Assembly (NCBI GenBank): GCA_964344775.1
Contig: CAYFOO010000001.1
Coordinates: 13,130 to 77,129, forward strand
Origin: CAYFMH01 sp964344775
Lineage (GTDB): Bacteria > Patescibacteriota > Gracilibacteria > UBA4473
Reading direction: 5' to 3'
Length of the DNA stretch: 64,000 nt
The position numbers and the translations under genes are program-made. Under the pieces are notes generated by a model, which was not told where the DNA came from, did not search any database, and saw only the letters and a program-made list of their open reading frames with translations. Below are positions 43,082 through 51,743 of the stretch, piece by piece (position 1 is the stretch's first letter; each line of letters starts with the position of its first letter).

Positions 43082-43621
43082 CTACTTCCACTTAATCGAA
43101 CAGCCCATACTCCCCTCCTGTTCCTCCTCCGGAACAGATCCTCCGGACAAAATAGTTTCCAAAGCTTCCGCCAAATCTCGCTTCGTCACCGCAGACGCAT
43201 CATCCCAACTGTCATCAATCCTCCCGTGATAGACGAGTTTCCGATCCGGATCGTAGACAAAAATATCCGGTGTGCACACTGCTTGATATTCTTTTGCTAC
43301 CACTTGAGATTCATCTCGCAGGTATGGAAACTTGATCGGCAGATTTTTCATGTTTTCAAAAGAATCATCCGGATAATTCACCGCATCATTGGGATTGATA
43401 CCGATGAACTGTACCCCCCGATCTTTGAACGCTGCTGATAAATCATTAAGCCGATCGAGCACCGCTAACACATATGGACAGTGATTGCACATAAAAACCA
43501 AAACCAAAATCTTCGCCTCAGAAAAAGACTCCAGAGAATGATCCTGACCATCTATCCCGGGAAGATTGAAATCATGAGCAGAAGTACCGAGCAAACCCTC
43601 TTTTGAATGTAATAAAACCAT
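43082..43621 (-). CDS. thioredoxin-fold peroxiredoxin-like protein
   Basis: 179 residues with AhpC/TSA/thioredoxin-like fold: HDFNLPGIDGQDHSLESF, then VFMCNHCPYVLAVLDRL (CxxC active site) and VCTPDIFVYDPDRKLVYHGRIDD. Matches the PRX-like-1 group of thioredoxin-family proteins. Probably a thiol reductase or peroxidase in the cytoplasm; substrate unknown. Confidence 0.88.
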   Translation of the reverse strand: MVLLHSKEGLLGTSAHDFNLPGIDGQDHSLESFSEAKILVLVFMCNHCPYVLAVLDRLNDLSAAFKDRGVQFIGINPNDAVNYPDDSFENMKNLPIKFPYLRDESQVVAKEYQAVCTPDIFVYDPDRKLVYHGRIDDSWDDASAVTKRDLAEALETILSGGSVPEEEQEGSMGCSIKWK

Positions 43622-43628
43622 CTTTTTT

Positions 43629-43662
43629 TAAATTACGAATTACGAATGACAAATTACAAATT
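43629..43662. repeat. left flank repeat of the four-helix-bundle gene
   Basis: AATTACGAATTACGAATGAC-type sequence; the reverse complement of the right flank at 44010-44061. Confidence 0.6.
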
Positions 43663-44004
43663 CTTTTTAGAAGAAATCTGAATCTTGCTAATTATTTTAC
43701 AAATTTCATTTACATCCTGCAAATGTTCATCGACTAATTTTTCCTCTAAAATTTTAGAGTCTTTGAGCAACCTTAACCAAAATCTTGTTTCTCTCGCTTC
43801 TCGATAGGAAATAGAAATTTTTGCGATAAAATCTTTTTTGGATTGAGCTCCTTGAGCTTCTTCAATATTTGCTCCAATACTGGTTCCAGATTTCAAAAGC
43901 TGTTTAGACATTACATACTCCTTTTTTTCATTTACAAGATACTGATATAATTTGATTATTTTTAGAGCAAAAGCATAGCTTTTAGTTTGAATAATATTTT
44001 CCAT
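43654..44004 (-). CDS. four-helix-bundle protein (23S rRNA IVP / Avd family)
   Basis: 116 residues: KSYAFALKIIKLYQYL, LLKSGTSIGANIEEAQGA, KISISYREARETRFWLRLL and a final helix; this is the four-helix-bundle family named after proteins encoded in 23S rRNA intervening sequences, which also includes the Avd accessory proteins of diversity-generating retroelements. No 23S rRNA or reverse transcriptase is in the window. Flanked by inverted copies of a GTAATTCGTAATTTG repeat. Confidence 0.9.
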   Translation of the reverse strand: MENIIQTKSYAFALKIIKLYQYLVNEKKEYVMSKQLLKSGTSIGANIEEAQGAQSKKDFIAKISISYREARETRFWLRLLKDSKILEEKLVDEHLQDVNEICKIISKIQISSKKNL

Positions 44005-44009
44005 AATTT

Positions 44010-44061
44010 GTAATTATTAATAATCCAAAACTTGTAATTCGTAATTTGTCACTTGTAATTG
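44010..44061. repeat. right flank repeat of the four-helix-bundle gene
   Basis: TTGTAATTCGTAATTTGTCAC-type sequence. Confidence 0.6.
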
Positions 44062-44062
44062 G

Positions 44063-45466
44063 CTAGAATTCCCGAATCTGCAACGTCGGCACAAACTTCC
44101 CATCCACCATCGAATCTGCGGCCAACACAAATTTCTTCCCTTTCCAATCTGGATTTTTTTCGAGAAACTCCTCTTTTGCCCGAGCGATGGTTTTTTCTGG
44201 ATCAGAAGAAAACTGAATCCGATAACTCATCACTCCCCAGAGGAGTTGCATCCGACGCCTAGTGGAAGGCACATTAGTAAAAGCAAAAATCGGGACTTTC
44301 GGACGAAAACTAGAAACCAGGTTTGCCATGTATCCGCTCCGTGTAACAACCACAATTGCCAATACATCATTCAACGCCGCTGCCAATCGAGTAGAAATTT
44401 TGGCAAAAGCACCCCGATCAGAATCCACTGGTAGATCTCGAATCGGACGATCATTAATATATTCTTTTTCTGTTTCCTTGATAATTTCTGCCATAGTTTT
44501 GACGGCCTTGAGCGGATAAGCTCCTCCCGCTGTCTCACCGGACAACATCACTGCATCAGTCCGTTGAAAAACCGCTGTGGAAACATCCGTCACCTCTGCT
44601 CGTGTCGGAATAGGGTTATAAATCATGGACTCCAACATGTGCGTAGCCACAATCACTGGTTTTTGGAAATGTTTGGTAGTATCAATAATCTCCCTCTGAA
44701 GGCGAGGCACCTGAGAAAAAGGAATTTCTGCTCCCAAATCCCCCCTTGCTACCATGATAGCATCTGCTGCCTCGCAAATAGTTCCCAAATGATTTGTAGC
44801 CTCAAAACTTTCGATCTTTGCTACTACATCCACGTGTGCTTTTTCTTTTTCGAGAAAATCTTTCAGTTCTTTTATTTCATCTGCTCTCCGCACAAAAGAA
44901 AGAGCGATGAAATCCACTCCCATCTCCACACCAAACTTAATATCTTTCCAATCTTTTTTGGTGATGGATGCCAGCGAAACATCTTTCATGGGGAGATTTA
45001 AATGCCGCCGAGAAGTTAGTTCTCCCCCGTCCAAAACTTCACAAACGATGTCTGTTTTTGTTTTTTTCTTCACTTTCAAATTCATAACCCCGTTATCGAC
45101 CAAAATCTTTTCACCTTTTTCTACATCATTGATAAACCCATCATAATTCACGGCCACTTTTTTGGTTTCTTTGGGATCAAACGGTGCCACCGTCAAAATT
45201 AATTCTTCTCCTTTTTTGAGTTGAAGTGGAACTTCTATGTCTCCGGTACGAATCTCCGGCCCCTTTGTGTCCATCATTATCGCCACATTGTGAACTAATT
45301 TCTTGTTCAATCTTTTGATCCGTTTTATTACTTCTCCATGCCATTCGTGTGTCCCGTGAGAGAAATTCAAACGAAAAACATTGACCCCGGCCAGAGCCAT
45401 CCTCTCGAGTGTTTCAAAATCTTCAGAAACCGGGCCGATCGTGGCTACAATTTTTGTGTGTTTCAT
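44063..45466 (-). CDS. pyk: pyruvate kinase
   Basis: Last ATP-forming step of glycolysis. 467 residues: TKIVATIGPVSEDFETLE, NFSHGTHEWH, MDTKGPEIRTG, VDVVAKIESFEATNH with catalytic Lys, MVARGDLGAEIPFSQVP and the C-terminal domain. Good promoter 7 bases before the ATG. Confidence 0.98.
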   Translation of the reverse strand: MKHTKIVATIGPVSEDFETLERMALAGVNVFRLNFSHGTHEWHGEVIKRIKRLNKKLVHNVAIMMDTKGPEIRTGDIEVPLQLKKGEELILTVAPFDPKETKKVAVNYDGFINDVEKGEKILVDNGVMNLKVKKKTKTDIVCEVLDGGELTSRRHLNLPMKDVSLASITKKDWKDIKFGVEMGVDFIALSFVRRADEIKELKDFLEKEKAHVDVVAKIESFEATNHLGTICEAADAIMVARGDLGAEIPFSQVPRLQREIIDTTKHFQKPVIVATHMLESMIYNPIPTRAEVTDVSTAVFQRTDAVMLSGETAGGAYPLKAVKTMAEIIKETEKEYINDRPIRDLPVDSDRGAFAKISTRLAAALNDVLAIVVVTRSGYMANLVSSFRPKVPIFAFTNVPSTRRRMQLLWGVMSYRIQFSSDPEKTIARAKEEFLEKNPDWKGKKFVLAADSMVDGKFVPTLQIREF

Positions 45467-45473
45467 CCAGCTG

Positions 45474-45501
45474 ATTATCCGGATTGGTGAAAATTTATCA
45501 A
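45474..45501 (-). promoter_or_regulatory. pyk promoter, leaderless
   Basis: TTGATA (45496-45501), a 16-bp spacer and GATAAT (45474-45479); 7 bases to the ATG. Confidence 0.65.
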
Positions 45502-45515
45502 ATTATTTGTTGTTT

Positions 45516-47219
45516 TTAAGCAGCTCTTTTTTCTTTCATTTCAGTGTCAATGCTTTTTACAGCATTTAATACTTCCATGATAGATTCCGTGGTATCTCTT
45601 CTTTGAGTTTCCACATCAATTCCTTCGGTGGCTGCAGCAAGCTCTTCATGTCGGTACTGGGAGGGAATAGTTTCAATTCCCGCAGCTGCATTTGCTTTCG
45701 GAAACTTATGCGGATTTGCCGTCACAAGAGAAAGGATAGTCACATCGCGTGGGATTTTTCCATTAGCTAGCCCTGTTCTTATAGCTTTTATTCCAGCCGC
45801 TCCATGAGAGTCTGGCATTTTTGTTCCATTTGTTTTTTCATACACCTCTCTCATTGTATCAGCTGTTTCTTCATCATTTACTACTCCATCTGCATGGATA
45901 ATAATACTTCGTAAGAATTCAAGCATTTTGTCGGTTACACCAAATTCTTTGATATCCACCCCCTCTTTCATTTTCTTTTTATCCTTAAAAGCATTTTTTA
46001 TGCCCACATGATCAATTTTTTTCTCTGGATCAGCTTTTCTGCGGGCATAGTCGAGCAACCGTTCCATATTACTAGCGTAGGAAATATCCATAGATGGAGA
46101 AAGACTTGGGTCTACACCATCATATTGGAGTACCCCCTTGTTTATCAGGCCAGCCATAATGTCATTTTGATTGGTAGCCAAAACAAACCCTTGTATCGAA
46201 GCTCCCATTTCCATGGCCGTAATTCCCGCCATGATGTGTCCGACATTTCCGGTGGGGACAGTGTAGACAACCTTTTCTCCGGGTTGGATGATCTTATTTC
46301 TCATGGCCTTTCCGTAGGTATAGAAAAATTGGGTCATTTGCGGACCATAACGAAAAAAATTGATTGAATTGGCACTCCCTAAATTTAAATCTCTCAATAT
46401 TTCTTCCATTTCATGAAGCTGATCTCCTGTTAAATTCTCCTTAATCTTTCCCTCTGAAATATCTTTTAGTACTTCGGCCTCCCCCAATCTTCCGATTACG
46501 CCATCTCGAATCTCTTGAAGCATTTTTGAGATAGCCTGACATCGATCAAAATCCCCCTTTACCGCCAAACACTGTACATTTTCATTTTGTTGATCGGCCT
46601 GGATCATTTGTTTTTCTTGTACTTCACTCACTCCTCCCTCTGGATAAAGTACCGTCACAGACACCCATTCTGCTCCTTCAAATGCTCGAGCAATCGCCAC
46701 TCCTGTATCTCCAGAAGTAGCCACAATAATATTAATCGGGCGACCATGTTTTTCGCACCACCAATTGAGGAGTTTTCCCATGGCTCGTGCGGCAATATCT
46801 TTGAAGCTCGCGGTAGGCCCTCGATCCAACCAAGCCAAAAACACTTTCCCCGGATCATCGGCATCCAAAATATCTTCAAAAACCTGTGTAATATCCTCCA
46901 ACGGAATATCAAAATTGTGTGCCTGCCGCATCATTTCCAGAAGGTCATCATCTGAAATATCTGCCCGTGGAATAAATCGACGAAGAAGTAGGGTCGAAAC
47001 CTGATGCATCTTAAGTTCTGGAAGTGTTTCTGCAAAAAATTCTTCTTCAAAAGGTGGAGGAAATCCGTCTGGAACAAAAAGTCCTCCATCTGGAGCAAGT
47101 CCTGCAGAAAGCGGTTGTTGCCAATCTGTTTTGTTTTCTTCCGCTTCGTCACGAGTACTTACAAATTCTACTCCTATCCCATCAGGGGATTCTGCTAAAG
47201 TCGTATCAATAAAACTCAT
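45516..47219 (-). CDS. thrC: threonine synthase
   Basis: PLP enzyme that makes threonine from O-phosphohomoserine. 567 residues from the ATG at 47219 (an in-frame TTG is at 47225). N-terminal domain LSAGLAPDGGLFVPDGFPP, PLP Lys in PTASFKDIAARAM, ATSGDTGVAIARAF, TGNVGHIMAGITAMEMG. The length fits the longer class of the family, with an extra internal region after the cofactor site (ISEGKIKENLTGDQLHEMEE). No thrA/thrB next to it. Confidence 0.95.
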   Translation of the reverse strand: MSFIDTTLAESPDGIGVEFVSTRDEAEENKTDWQQPLSAGLAPDGGLFVPDGFPPPFEEEFFAETLPELKMHQVSTLLLRRFIPRADISDDDLLEMMRQAHNFDIPLEDITQVFEDILDADDPGKVFLAWLDRGPTASFKDIAARAMGKLLNWWCEKHGRPINIIVATSGDTGVAIARAFEGAEWVSVTVLYPEGGVSEVQEKQMIQADQQNENVQCLAVKGDFDRCQAISKMLQEIRDGVIGRLGEAEVLKDISEGKIKENLTGDQLHEMEEILRDLNLGSANSINFFRYGPQMTQFFYTYGKAMRNKIIQPGEKVVYTVPTGNVGHIMAGITAMEMGASIQGFVLATNQNDIMAGLINKGVLQYDGVDPSLSPSMDISYASNMERLLDYARRKADPEKKIDHVGIKNAFKDKKKMKEGVDIKEFGVTDKMLEFLRSIIIHADGVVNDEETADTMREVYEKTNGTKMPDSHGAAGIKAIRTGLANGKIPRDVTILSLVTANPHKFPKANAAAGIETIPSQYRHEELAAATEGIDVETQRRDTTESIMEVLNAVKSIDTEMKEKRAA

Positions 47220-47352
47220 AATCAAAAAAGTTAAAAAATAATTTTACTCTTTTTAATAAAATGCAAATCAATGTCAAATATTTTTTCTTGTGTTTTATAC
47301 TTCTTTTCGATATCTAAGGAGACATCTTTCATATTTTTTAACCCCAAAACCA

Positions 47353-48150
47353 ATGAAAAAATTATTAGCTCTGCTCCTCCTGGGAGCAATCAGCTTCTCT
47401 CCCCTCGCTGTCGCAGAAGATGACATGGATAACGACATCATGATGGAAGAAATAGAAGATGCTGATGAAGAACTCGAAGATGAAGAAGAATCTATCGAAG
47501 CTGAAGAAGCAGATATCGAACAAATGGAAAAAGATCTCGAAGAACGAAAAGCTCGACTTGCTGAACGTCGAAAAAAAATGAAAGCCATGCGAGAAGAATG
47601 GGAATCTCTTTCCGCTGAAGAAAAACAAGAAAAGATTATGGAGTTTCGAAAAGATCATCCGCGATTTTTACCGAAGAAAAGACGTCAAAAACGTGAACAT
47701 TTCGAAGAAAAGCGTGAACAATTCCAAGAAAGATTTGAAGAACAAAAAGATGATATGCAAGAACGCATGGAAGAAAAAAAAGGAAGATTTCAAAATCGAA
47801 TGAATGATCGTAGATCAAGATTTCAAAATCGATTTAGCAAAAAAAGAGATCGTTTCCAAAAAAAGATGGAAAAAACAAAGAGCAAACTCCAAGATCGAAG
47901 AGAACGAATGTCAAAAAGAACAAACCTATTCCAAAGAAAACAACCTAGCCGAAGCGAAAGACGAGCTGATCGAGCCAGAAGAGGTACCTACCGACCTTCT
48001 GAACAGGGCGACATCAGACAAGCACCAAGAAAATTCAGTCGAGCTCCTTACAATCGGTTTTCAAAAAAATCAAGAATGAAAAACGCTGGACGGGTAAATC
48101 GATATGGAATACGAAAAAGCACGGCCGTTCCTAGTTCTGAGGAAGAATAA
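47353..48150 (+). CDS. secreted charged coiled-coil protein with RFQxR-type repeats
   Basis: 265 residues from the ATG at 47353 (MKKLLALLLLGAISFSPLAVA signal peptide). A strongly acidic segment (EEIEDADEELEDEEE) is followed by a strongly basic helical region with recurring RFQ(N/E)R-F units (RFQNRMNDRRSRFQNRFSKKRDRFQKK). No family recognised. The charge split suggests binding to wall polymer, DNA or itself. Strong terminator behind it. Confidence 0.75.
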   Translation: MKKLLALLLLGAISFSPLAVAEDDMDNDIMMEEIEDADEELEDEEESIEAEEADIEQMEKDLEERKARLAERRKKMKAMREEWESLSAEEKQEKIMEFRKDHPRFLPKKRRQKREHFEEKREQFQERFEEQKDDMQERMEEKKGRFQNRMNDRRSRFQNRFSKKRDRFQKKMEKTKSKLQDRRERMSKRTNLFQRKQPSRSERRADRARRGTYRPSEQGDIRQAPRKFSRAPYNRFSKKSRMKNAGRVNRYGIRKSTAVPSSEEE

Positions 48151-48170
48151 ATTTTTGAAAAACTAAAAAG

Positions 48171-48197
48171 AAAAAGTGCCCACATGGGCACTTTTTT
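48171..48197 (+). terminator. strong intrinsic terminator
   Basis: AAAAAGTGCCC-ACAT-GGGCACTTTTT, then more T. Separates the preceding gene from leuC. Confidence 0.92.
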
Positions 48198-48202
48198 AAA
48201 AT

Positions 48203-48230
48203 TTGATTTTTGCACTTTTTGAAATAGGAT
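48203..48230 (+). promoter_or_regulatory. leuC promoter
   Basis: TTGATT (48203-48208), a 16-bp spacer and TAGGAT (48225-48230), 11 bases before the ATG at 48242. No leader peptide or attenuator seen here, unlike leuA. Confidence 0.6.
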
Positions 48231-48241
48231 TCGCCCTGCTC

Positions 48242-49639
48242 ATGCCAAAAAACATCATCGACAAAATCTGGTCTTCGCATGTGGTGCATGCAGAAAAAGA
48301 TGCTCCGGATATTCTTTTTATCGATCTACAACTTCTACACGAAGTGACCACTCCTCAAGCTTTTGATGTGTTGCGAAAACGAGGACTAAAATTCTTTGAT
48401 CCAAAACGAAACTTTGCCACCATCGATCACTCCATCCCTACGGATGAAAATCGAAAAAACTATCCCGATGAAAAAGCTCGAGCACAGGTAGAACAACTGC
48501 GAAAAAATTGTGAAGAGTTTGGGATTCAGATTTTTGACACGGATTCTGGTCATCAGGGTATCGTACATGTGATCGGACCAGAGCTAGGACTCACACAGCC
48601 CGGAAGGACCATTGTCTGTGGAGATTCTCATACTTCAACCCATGGAGCCTTCGGAGCTCTGGCATTTGGGATTGGGACCACGCAGATCTCCCATGTGATG
48701 GCAACACAATCACTCCTGCTGGAGAAACCAAAAACGATGAAAGTGACCTTCATCGGAAATCCATCTGAACATTTCACGGCCAAAGATGCAATCCTTGCTT
48801 TGATCAACAAAATCGGCATCCAAGGTGGTACCGAGCACGCGATTGAATTCTGTGGGGAGTATATTCGGAGTCTCTCGATGGAAGGCCGAATGACGATTTG
48901 TAATATGGCGATTGAATGCGGGGCGAAATCTGGACTCATCTCTCCAGATGAAACCACGTTTGACTATTTGAGAGAGCGAAAATTTGCCCCAAAAAACTTC
49001 GATGCGGCTGTTGAAAACTGGAAAAAACTCGCTTCTGATAAAAATGCTACGTACGACACGGAAGTAGAAATCAACCTGGAAGGAATGAGGCCCATCGTCA
49101 CTTGGGGAACGAATCCAGAACAATCCGTACAAATCAATGAAAATCTCCCCATTCCAGCAGAAATGGAAGATTCGGCTAAAAAACTCGCGGCCGAAAAATC
49201 CTACGAATATGTACAGCTCAATCCGGGGGATAAAATTGCAGGAACCCCAATCGACTATGTCTTCATCGGAAGCTGTACGAATGGAAGAATCGAAGATATG
49301 CGAGAAGCCGCAGAAATCCTAAAAAATCACAAAGTACATCAAAATGTAAAATGCTTCATCGTGCCGGGATCAGAAGCAGTTCGAGCACAATGTGAAAAAG
49401 AAGGATTGAATAATATTTTTGACGAGTCAGGGGCAGACTTCCGGATGCCCGGGTGCTCGATGTGCCTCGCGATGAATGGCGACTTCGTCCCGACAGGAAA
49501 AAGATGTGCTTCTACCTCAAACCGAAACTTCGTCGGACGACAAGGAACCGGCAGCTTTACCCACCTCATGTCCCCAAAAATGGCCGCCATCTGTGCGGTG
49601 ACGGGAAAGATTACCGACCCGGAAGAATTTTTAAATTAG
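48242..49639 (+). CDS. leuC: 3-isopropylmalate dehydratase large subunit
   Basis: Aconitase-family subunit with a [4Fe-4S] cluster, isomerising isopropylmalate in leucine synthesis. 465 residues from the ATG at 48242 (MPKNIIDKIWSSHVV). Cluster Cys in FIGSCTNGRIEDMREAA and GCSMCLAMN; VCGDSHTSTHGAFGALAFGIG signature. A longer frame starts inside the promoter. leuD is not adjacent. Confidence 0.96.
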   Translation: MPKNIIDKIWSSHVVHAEKDAPDILFIDLQLLHEVTTPQAFDVLRKRGLKFFDPKRNFATIDHSIPTDENRKNYPDEKARAQVEQLRKNCEEFGIQIFDTDSGHQGIVHVIGPELGLTQPGRTIVCGDSHTSTHGAFGALAFGIGTTQISHVMATQSLLLEKPKTMKVTFIGNPSEHFTAKDAILALINKIGIQGGTEHAIEFCGEYIRSLSMEGRMTICNMAIECGAKSGLISPDETTFDYLRERKFAPKNFDAAVENWKKLASDKNATYDTEVEINLEGMRPIVTWGTNPEQSVQINENLPIPAEMEDSAKKLAAEKSYEYVQLNPGDKIAGTPIDYVFIGSCTNGRIEDMREAAEILKNHKVHQNVKCFIVPGSEAVRAQCEKEGLNNIFDESGADFRMPGCSMCLAMNGDFVPTGKRCASTSNRNFVGRQGTGSFTHLMSPKMAAICAVTGKITDPEEFLN

Positions 49640-50076
49640 GTACTTCGGAAAATTCCCAATCCCAAAATTCCATCAGTTGTACTTTTTTTAGCCTGTTCCG
49701 CTTCTTTACTCACACCAAGCTGTTTTTTAGCACGTTCTTGTTCATTTGCTCCTAATTCTGCTTCGGCTCTCTCAATTGCCTCTGCTACTTCCGCATCTCC
49801 TTCTTTTGTAAGTTCGACAAATTCGTTTACATCTCTAATTGCTGCTTCTTGAGTTTCTTTTCGGTCCCGGGCATAAGCAACTAATGAGGGAGTTGCTCTA
49901 TCAAAAGTATTCCCTTCCTTTCCTTTTTTAGAATCAACCTTTTTCACCATTTCGCCATGGCTTTTTTGGGGCCTCATCATTGCCTCCAATTCTGCCCTTC
50001 CAATCCCAGCTTCCGCCCTTTTTTTATCTTTGTCTTTATTGGGAAATGCATCTGGTGAATCTTTACGAGCTACCAT
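49636..50076 (-). CDS. hypothetical charged protein (146 aa)
   Basis: Soluble, Lys/Glu-rich, mostly helical (AIRDVNEFVELTKEGDAEVAEAIERAEAELGANEQERAKK). No family recognised. 3' end overlaps leuC by 4 bases (convergent); second gene of a two-gene unit with 50083-50403. Confidence 0.6.
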   Translation of the reverse strand: MVARKDSPDAFPNKDKDKKRAEAGIGRAELEAMMRPQKSHGEMVKKVDSKKGKEGNTFDRATPSLVAYARDRKETQEAAIRDVNEFVELTKEGDAEVAEAIERAEAELGANEQERAKKQLGVSKEAEQAKKSTTDGILGLGIFRST

Positions 50077-50082
50077 TTTAAA

Positions 50083-50403
50083 TTATTTATTAGTAGAAAA
50101 AACTGACTCAAATTCATTATCTATTTGTCGAAGTACATTTTTTTCGTTTATCCTTTGGATTTCTTCGTTATATTTATTTATAATTTTGGTTCTTTTATAG
50201 AGATGTTCATTATTTATATTAATCCTTTTAGTATTTAATTCATAAATTTTAACCTGCTCTTCCGCTAGAATATTATATAATTTTCGTTTTTTCGCTTCCG
50301 GCATTTCTCCTAAATGATTAATCAAATACTCCTTTTGCTCGGCATTTAAAGCCTGAGAAGCCTCGATCAAGTCCGGAAGGAAATTCACATCGTAGTTAGT
50401 CAT
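50083..50403 (-). CDS. hypothetical helical protein (106 aa)
   Basis: MTNYDVNFLPDLIEASQALNAEQKEYLINHLGEM...; long charged helix after residue 50 (INNEHLYKRTKIINKYNEEI). No family recognised. Has its own promoter and lies 6 bases before the next gene, so the two are an operon of unknown role. Confidence 0.6.
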   Translation of the reverse strand: MTNYDVNFLPDLIEASQALNAEQKEYLINHLGEMPEAKKRKLYNILAEEQVKIYELNTKRININNEHLYKRTKIINKYNEEIQRINEKNVLRQIDNEFESVFSTNK

Positions 50404-50431
50404 CTTTTTTTGAAAATTTATAATTCTTGTA

Positions 50432-50460
50432 ATTATACCTGAAAAAAGCTAAAAAAACAA
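50432..50460 (-). promoter_or_regulatory. promoter of the two-gene hypothetical operon
   Basis: TTGTTT (50455-50460), a 17-bp spacer and perfect TATAAT (50432-50437). Divergent from lysA. Confidence 0.7.
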
Positions 50461-50483
50461 GGTATTTAGCCTCAAAAACTAAG

Positions 50484-51704
50484 ATGCATCCTCTCCTTTC
50501 AAAATTACAAAATTATAATTGGCAAAAATTAGTGGGAAAATATAGTTCCCCACTAGTACTCGTAGATGCGGAAATTATTCGAAAAAGAATACAAATCCTG
50601 AAGTCTAATTTCCCAAATTGTCATTTTTACTACGCATTAAAAGCAAACTTCAATCCGCATATTGTTAAAATCATCGTAAATGAAGGATTTGGTATCGATG
50701 CGGTTTCACCAAATGAAGTGGAGTTGGGATTAAAATTGGGAATTCCAGCTGAAAAAATCGTGTACAACGAGAACAATATGACCGATGACGATATGAATTA
50801 TTCCGTATCAAAAAAGATAAATCTTACGGTTGGCTCACTTTCTCGTCTGGAAAAATATAGTCAGAAATACCCAAATACTGAAATCGGTATCCGAATAAAT
50901 GGAGACATTGGTGCTGCCCTACACCAAAAAACCTACACCGCCGGCCCAAAATCAAAGTTTGGAATCCACTACAAACATCTCGAAAAAGCCCTCGAAATTG
51001 CAAAAAAAAATAACGTAAAAATCACAACGGCTCATCAACATATTGGATCTGGATGGTTGAATTCAGAACCTTTTTTTGAAGCAGTAGATATCCTCCTTGC
51101 ACAAGCAAAAAAAATGCCGGACGTGCGGAAAATAGACTTTGGAGGTGGGTTTGGGATTCCATACAAACCGAATCAATCGCATATCGACTATAAAATACTG
51201 GGACAAAAGTTTCAGGAAAAAATTGTGAATTTTACAAAAAAAACAGGACGTAATTTTAAAATTGCTTTTGAACCAGGACGATTTATCGTAGCTGAATCCT
51301 CTGTTCTTTTAGCCACTGTAAATACAAGGAAGAAAAATCCAGACGGAAAAATTTTCCTTGGAACAGATACGGGATTTAATCATCTCGTTCGTCCAGCGAT
51401 GTACGATAGTTATCACCAGATTTTAAATCTTTCTCGGCTAAAAAATCCCAAAGAAAAAGTAAATATTTGCGGAAATCTGTGTGAATCGTCTGATTTTTTC
51501 GCCAAAGATCGAGAAATTGAAAAAGCTGAAGAGGGAGATATTTTAGCTATTTTTGACGTGGGAGCCTACGGATTGGCTCAAGGCTCTCATTACAATCTTC
51601 GTGGATATCCAGCAGAAGTTCTGATCGATGGAAATACAGAAAAAATAATTCGAAAACGAGAAAATTTTGAAGATTTGATGAAAACATTTGATTATCCGTT
51701 CTAA
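50484..51704 (+). CDS. lysA: diaminopimelate decarboxylase
   Basis: Last step of lysine synthesis, PLP-dependent, fold III. 406 residues: YYALKANFNP (PLP Lys), HQHIGSGW, IDFGGGFGIPY, FEPGRFIVAES, GNLCESSDFFAKDR and DVGAYGLAQGSHYN. These favour diaminopimelate over ornithine decarboxylase; substrate not proven. Placed 39 bases before lysyl-tRNA synthetase, so lysine supply and charging are neighbours. Confidence 0.88.
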   Translation: MHPLLSKLQNYNWQKLVGKYSSPLVLVDAEIIRKRIQILKSNFPNCHFYYALKANFNPHIVKIIVNEGFGIDAVSPNEVELGLKLGIPAEKIVYNENNMTDDDMNYSVSKKINLTVGSLSRLEKYSQKYPNTEIGIRINGDIGAALHQKTYTAGPKSKFGIHYKHLEKALEIAKKNNVKITTAHQHIGSGWLNSEPFFEAVDILLAQAKKMPDVRKIDFGGGFGIPYKPNQSHIDYKILGQKFQEKIVNFTKKTGRNFKIAFEPGRFIVAESSVLLATVNTRKKNPDGKIFLGTDTGFNHLVRPAMYDSYHQILNLSRLKNPKEKVNICGNLCESSDFFAKDREIEKAEEGDILAIFDVGAYGLAQGSHYNLRGYPAEVLIDGNTEKIIRKRENFEDLMKTFDYPF

Positions 51705-51705
51705 T

Positions 51706-51733
51706 TTGCATTTTATCAGCTTTTTTGCATACT
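51706..51733 (+). promoter_or_regulatory. lysyl-tRNA synthetase promoter
   Basis: TTGCAT (51706-51711), a 16-bp spacer and CATACT (51728-51733), 10 bases before the ATG. Confidence 0.5.
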
Positions 51734-51743
51734 TTCCTCCACA

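Noticed and set aside
43654..44004. 23S rRNA intervening sequence
   Set aside because: Only the IVP-family protein is present; no rRNA sequence was recognised around it.
47804..48079. 91-codon ORF in another frame of the secreted charged protein
   Set aside because: Low-complexity Lys/Glu-rich sequence leaves alternative frames open; no separate start signals.
48203..48241. Second leucine attenuator before leuC
   Set aside because: Promoter lies 11 bases from the ATG with no room for a leader peptide; the only hairpin belongs to the preceding gene.
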